A stretch of DNA of 64,000 bases from Magicicada septendecula (Eukaryota > Arthropoda > Insecta > Hemiptera > Cicadidae): contig CM068375.1 of assembly GCA_034769895.1 (NCBI GenBank), forward strand, positions 257,825,268 to 257,889,267, read 5' to 3'. The notes beneath the pieces were generated by a model, which saw nothing but the letters and a program-made list of their open reading frames with translations, was not told the origin of the DNA and searched no databases. Position 1 is the stretch's first letter, and each line of letters starts with the position of its first letter. This document shows positions 59,211-64,000 of the stretch, piece after piece. Both the position numbers and the translations under genes were made by a program.

Positions 59211-59582
59211 GTGATTTCAACCACTAACACAACTTTCTTCATTAAACGTCTATTACGAAGCTACCATTAAAATGGCATACAAGTAAATAGTATATCATTT
59301 ACTATGGGTGACATACACCTAAATAATAATTAGCTATAAGAAACGAGATCAGGCTAGTATATCTTGCAAAATTTAGAAAATGCATGAAAAAATCAAAAAT
59401 TGTAAAAAATTTATAAATTAATTTCTTATTTCCTTTTCGCGTTTTTAACTTTAACCTGTTGAATTAATCCTGTTATAAATATACTATTACTATCCTGATC
59501 CTATTCCATCAGTAAATCTTGTTCTGCCAACCAACGTATTTCTACTAGTAATTTTGTACAAACCACTATATTGTCTTTGGTA

Positions 59583-59620
59583 TTGACGAGCGCTTTCGGC
59601 AGTCAAGCCATCTTCAGGTC
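59583..59620 (-). ncRNA. Hammerhead-like motif of a Penelope-type terminus
   Basis: Minus strand: CTGAAGA, U, helix GGC/GCC, GAAA, then GCGCTCGTC. GGTA upstream can pair with TACC downstream as outer helix I. Stem III is not convincing, so this may be a decayed copy. Confidence 0.4.
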
Positions 59621-59679
59621 ATTTACCAACAAAATTGTTAGTAGAAATATTTGAGACCACTAACACTCAAATACAACAA

Positions 59680-61500
59680 TAAACCAACGGATTGTCATTG
59701 TGTGAAAGGAAATTATGATCCTGCGTTAGATTAAGAAGCTATTGTCATATTAAAATTCACGTTTATTACTAATCATCAAAAATCAGTGTTCTGCCGACGT
59801 TTATGGGAGCTTTAATACACAAGACGCACTAAACATTTCTGAGTATAAAAATAGCCTGTTTTATAAAAATACACGAATGTTCCTGTGCAAAGAAGTAAAT
59901 AAATCTTTGCACCTAACACCCTTTCATTGAATAACTGTTCCACTACAAATATTACTACCTAAACCCTGAAAACGTATTTTTCCTGTCTATTAAAAAGGTA
60001 ATCTAGTAACTGTGTCAAAATGTTAGTTAAAAACCAGTTTAATCTTGCAATCCAAAATGACATAAAATAGTAATGCTTCACATGTGTCACCTATAGTCAA
60101 TTAATTTACAATTTGAAAATGCTGTGGTAACTGTGTAAACTAACTGACATGTTCGATTTATTTTGAATTTTATGAGGTAGCTTAAGGAAGAGAATAAAAC
60201 AAAAAACTTACACCGTCCTATTGACAGACCCATACTCGTCACTGGTGTTTATTGTGTTGGGTAAAATCTCTTTCCAATAACTTTCTCCGCCGCGAACATC
60301 TTTTAATTTAGCTCTACGCTGATAAAATTAATAAAACCCTTTGCGCATTTAACTTGTTCAATAAACGACTAATCCAGTATGGATATAATAACTTATGATC
60401 CTGCGTTAATAAACTCAATATCACATATTTTCTTTTGTCAACTTATTTCGAAATTGACGCACTAGATATTACAGGAGTTAAAAAAAATTTAAATAATAAT
60501 AATTTAATAAGTTTTGTTGTAAATTAATCTCCATTGGTGGTGTAGCACGTATTGATCTAATAATTCTTAACTATTTTCTTTACCTACATAGATGAGTGAT
60601 ATACACCTACATTAATTTTCAAGTGGTATTAGAGTCTATTATTTAAACAAATAATAGTAGTTGAAATAGTTGTTGTTTTGTATTTCAGCATTTTTGAATT
60701 CTATATACGTTTCCTGATAATTTCACTAAGCAGATTCAAAATTTCCTGTCTAATTGACATCAATATATCTTTGATAAACAACAACAAATAATCAAAGAAT
60801 TATATGGATTCTTTTTACAAAAGCTATGTCTGCACGAGAATAAGTTTTATTGTGTTTAAGAAATATGCAATATTCTTATAATAAGAAAAGATTTTTATGC
60901 CACTTATTTCCATATTTAATTTTATTTAAAAATTAGTTGTGAACATTAAAATGAAATATAATGGTGAAACTAACAACATCCATTTTGAAGGTTAGGAAAT
61001 TTTAAGATTTTGATATATTTTATGCCTTTTTTTTTACTGATGGTTTATCCATGTTTCTTTCAGCATGAGTAAACAATTTGAAATTCATTCGTTTTCAGTG
61101 CCGCTGGACAAATTCCTTATTACCAATACTGTAACATTTAATTCTTTCAATCGTTTATTTAATTATATACTTTAAAAATGTTGTTAATAATTTATAATTT
61201 CTTTTATTTTTAGTAACATTTCCTTTATATTTGACTTGACGGTTTGGATTTAAATGTTTTGAACTGACTAACGCTATAATTTTTAATAACCTAAATCTTT
61301 TGGGAACATTTAAAATAAATCTGTTGATTATGAATTATTATTGTGATATATTATCAATTGAGTCATTATCAATATTTTAAAGAGAATAACCTATTAATTA
61401 TGTACGTTTATAAAAAATTTATTTATAATAAATTTACTTAATATTTATTTATTTATTAATAACAATTCTCGTTCTGTAATTTTTCCTGTCACACGAACAC
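59680..61500. other. AT-rich DNA, no recognisable gene
   Basis: The phrase ttatgatcctgcgtta occurs at about 59713 and 60395, hinting at repeat fragments. Nothing else stands out. Confidence 0.4.
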
Positions 61501-61527
61501 AATAGGTTAAAATATAAAATAAACATC

Positions 61528-61682
61528 TGGTACAGTTCTACAGATAATTTTTATTTTCCCGACAATTGTTTCACCAGTTAAGGCAGCTTCAGAAGTTGGA
61601 TTTGAACTGTTAGGTAACTGAAGCTCCCGTAACTGGTGAAACAATTGTCGGGAAGATAAAAATGTCTGTAGAACTGTAGCAA
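61528..61682. repeat. Inverted repeat of Penelope-like termini (hammerhead-like in each arm)
   Basis: 61528-61592 and 61618-61682 are inverted and nearly identical. Each arm reads CTGAAGC, a pairing segment ending GGTGAAAC, a minimal stem AATT with the triplet GTC, then GGGAA. This parallels the box 1 - GAAA - GTC layout at 24.6, 27.7 and 59.6 kb, with box 1 changed at its last base. Two head-to-head element ends are the simplest reading. Confidence 0.5.
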
Positions 61683-61849
61683 GTGTTTATTTATTCAACT
61701 CAAGTATTAATAAAATGTTCTTCCAAGTGCCGAGCGATCAGTGTAAAATAAACATCTGTAAATCACACAAGGATTTTACTTTATCGTTTATCACAATTCC
61801 ATCTATAGGTATATATTTTCTAACGCTAATGTAAATTTTGGTTACCCTT

Positions 61850-62880
61850 TGTGTTATGAGTACTGCCTCCATCAGATTACTCCACCCTTATGTGTGGCTT
61901 TAGAAAAGTACAAACGTTCTGGACTTTCCTCAGGTAGCGTTCTTATCGTATTTATCCTAGAGTCGGGTAATCTAAATAACTCGCCGCATCGGAGTAGCTT
62001 AGTTTTTTCGGGGTACATACTCCCTGAAAGCCACCTCTTGCTTATAAACGAGGCAATTACGGGATCTAGATAAATGTAGACTACCGCAATTGACACGTTA
62101 CACTGGTTTAGTACAGGGATCGGCACACTGAGCCGACGTCCCACAGAAGCGTCTCTTGACCCGAGCACATCTTGATGCCGAAATGGAAGCATAGAAAACT
62201 TAACATCGGCTGAGGGATGAATGCTCTCACAATCAGCCTGCTCTTACCTTTTCCCGGCAAAGTTGATCTGTTGAAGGTTAGGACATGGGACGCAGATGGG
62301 AGCGTCTGTCCATCCCTTCGTAATTTCTTCCTCAGTGCAGTTCAGCAGGTCCCCGCACACTACTACCACCTTTGTGGTGTTCAGAGTGGTATGATGTAGG
62401 TCTACCTGTACTATCCCTACCTTCTGGAATTTAAGTCACCTCAAACCCTGTAGATTGTTTAGGGTCTCGACAAGTAGTCCACCTGCGGCTTTTCTGATGT
62501 CCTCAACGGCTGAGCCAGCGCAATCGGCGATAGCTTGAACTCGGCACCGCGGGCACAGTGGCAGCGATGTAACGAATCTTTCGTCATCAGCCGAAGAGTC
62601 ATATTTCCTTTTCTCCACCCTCCAAGGAGGCCTTTTTCTCGACGAGGATTATAAAGGGATCTCTCAACCCGAGAATTATTTTGAGAACCTATAATTTTGG
62701 TCCCACGAGTTCCGGGAAAGGAACAGACCACCGCGTCAGAGCCCTCAATTACCCCGGCAAGGACTAAATACAACTGGGTGCGTTCTGCTGCTGTGACTCC
62801 CTATTGTTGTTGGTGACTCCCTAATGTAGAACATCCACCCATTGGCACAATCGATTCCACCGTTGGTTACGGGGCAAGAT
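61850..62880 (-). other. GC-richer island of unknown nature
   Basis: About 1 kb with base composition unlike its AT-rich flanks. The best frame is minus 62459-62773 (104 codons, MYLVLAGVIEGSDAVVCSFP at the start), and another is at 61872-62192. No domain is recognised. It may be a retroelement fragment or an exon. Confidence 0.35.
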
Positions 62881-64000
62881 ATGTATTCGAAAAGTACATA
62901 CAACCTTGTCTAACTTACCTATCAGTGCACTGTTAGCCAGCTAAAGAATAACAGCTCTCTCCCCCCACCTTCAATACCAAGATGTTGTACGGTTAGATTT
63001 CTGGGAGGCACTATATTATTATTAGTATTATTATTACTGTGTATACTGTACCAATCAGCATTATGTTGAGAAAAACTTTATTTCATATTCTTGAAAATCA
63101 GATTCTACTAGAAATAATCAAATCACTTTTAGAAAGATTTTTATCACCGCTTGTCATGGTATGTGTGGTGTGATTATAAATTTGTACGTTCCGCCTTAGT
63201 ATTGACTTTGTAACTGAATTACTTTCATTTTGTCACTTTCAGCAAAAAGGTAATTAGAAATATGTTCAACTTATTTATGTAACGTCATTTTATTGTATTC
63301 TTAAAAACTTTGTATTATTTCTTGCGGAAAGCAGAACTGAAAGTTCGTCTTCATTACGTAACTATACATGTGTGTGTGTGTTTGTGTGCACGGGCTTAGA
63401 TTTCATTTGTTTATTTACCTGTCAACGTCTATCGCATCCCAGTATCCAACGTTTTCGTTCTCATAGTCGGTGTTTTGGAGGCTCTCCTGTTCAGCTGTTT
63501 GCAGAAGATTACGTGTCAGTGCTCCAGAAAAGTTTATGCCTATCCCTTTTACTTCTTGTTATATGTGTGTATTTCAATATTTTTGACCCATCTATTCCAG
63601 TGATTCTATAAAAGTGGTTAGTGGTTCTATCATCTGAAACCCCATTTATTCATTTATTTACTTATTTATTTTTTTTTTTTGCAGCACCAACAAATCGTTG
63701 TCAGTATCACGCGCAGCCTCCACACTGTCATTGTTTTTGTAAAAAGCTTTGGTGGCAAACACGTTTCGCACCACTCTTCGAGAACTAAATAGCAAGATGG
63801 CGTGAGCTGATTTCTATACGTTACTCAGCCCAAAGCTACCAACACCTTGATATGATACATTTTTTTCGGTCTATATGACATATTATTGTTCTCTTTAAAT
63901 AAATAAGCTTTGTCCTCATGTTACAGAATCATCGCATGCTAACATCATAAGATTAAGCTATGGCAAAGTAACTATTACATCACCACATAATCTAATAATC
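62881..64000. other. No recognisable feature to the window end
   Basis: AT-rich sequence with a poly-T run at 63669-63680 and a short GT tract near 63371. Nothing coding is recognised. Confidence 0.45.

Overview
The window is eukaryotic and looks like a repeat-rich invertebrate genome, most likely an arthropod. The evidence is P-type (THAP) transposase genes with spliceosomal introns, a PIF/Harbinger copy, Penelope-like retroelements, a chromodomain-type Polinton integrase, a Ty3/Gypsy element and long CA, GA and GAA microsatellites. I see no intact single-copy host gene, no rRNA or tRNA gene and no CRISPR. Almost everything recognisable is transposon-derived. Layout: 1-2400 holds a minus-strand P-element/THAP9-type transposase gene with four exons, running off the left edge. 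4.1-18.6 kb carries two collinear sets of diverged direct repeats (4.2-4.9 with 9.6-10.2; 6.2-7.04 with 14.05-14.89; 7.04-7.42 with 18.2-18.6). Into this went an internally deleted PIF/Harbinger element (8004-8952), a solo LTR with a CTAT target duplication (13356-13850), a decayed 3.3-kb arthropod repeat gene (about 14.89-18.2 kb) and a LINE tail (18.6-18.97 kb). 19524-48450 is one large Polinton (Maverick) bounded by a perfect 6-bp target duplication GATTTC and about 2.4-kb terminal inverted repeats. Its cargo all reads rightward: protein-primed DNA polymerase, chromodomain integrase, packaging ATPase, a Polinton-specific hypothetical, a fibre-like repeat protein, a phospholipase A2-like protein, an adenain-like protease, a penton-type minor capsid protein and a hexon-type major capsid protein. 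It is an old, broken copy. It was hit by a Penelope-like element with inverted arms (23849-24736), a P-element foldback derivative with 1-kb arms (24737-27578), further unidentified DNA (27.58-28.28 kb), and much later by a nearly whole 10.1-kb Ty3/Gypsy element (30607-40680) whose 2.35-kb LTRs differ by only about one percent. Right of the Polinton (48.45-64 kb) is AT-rich and gene-poor. It has long strand-asymmetric segments, a LINE tail ending in a (GAA)35 tract, pogo/Tigger-like terminal repeats at 54.73 and 58.97 kb, a perfect 34-bp hairpin, two Penelope-type hammerhead-like sites and a GC-richer island of unknown nature. All coordinates for decayed copies are by-eye limits.
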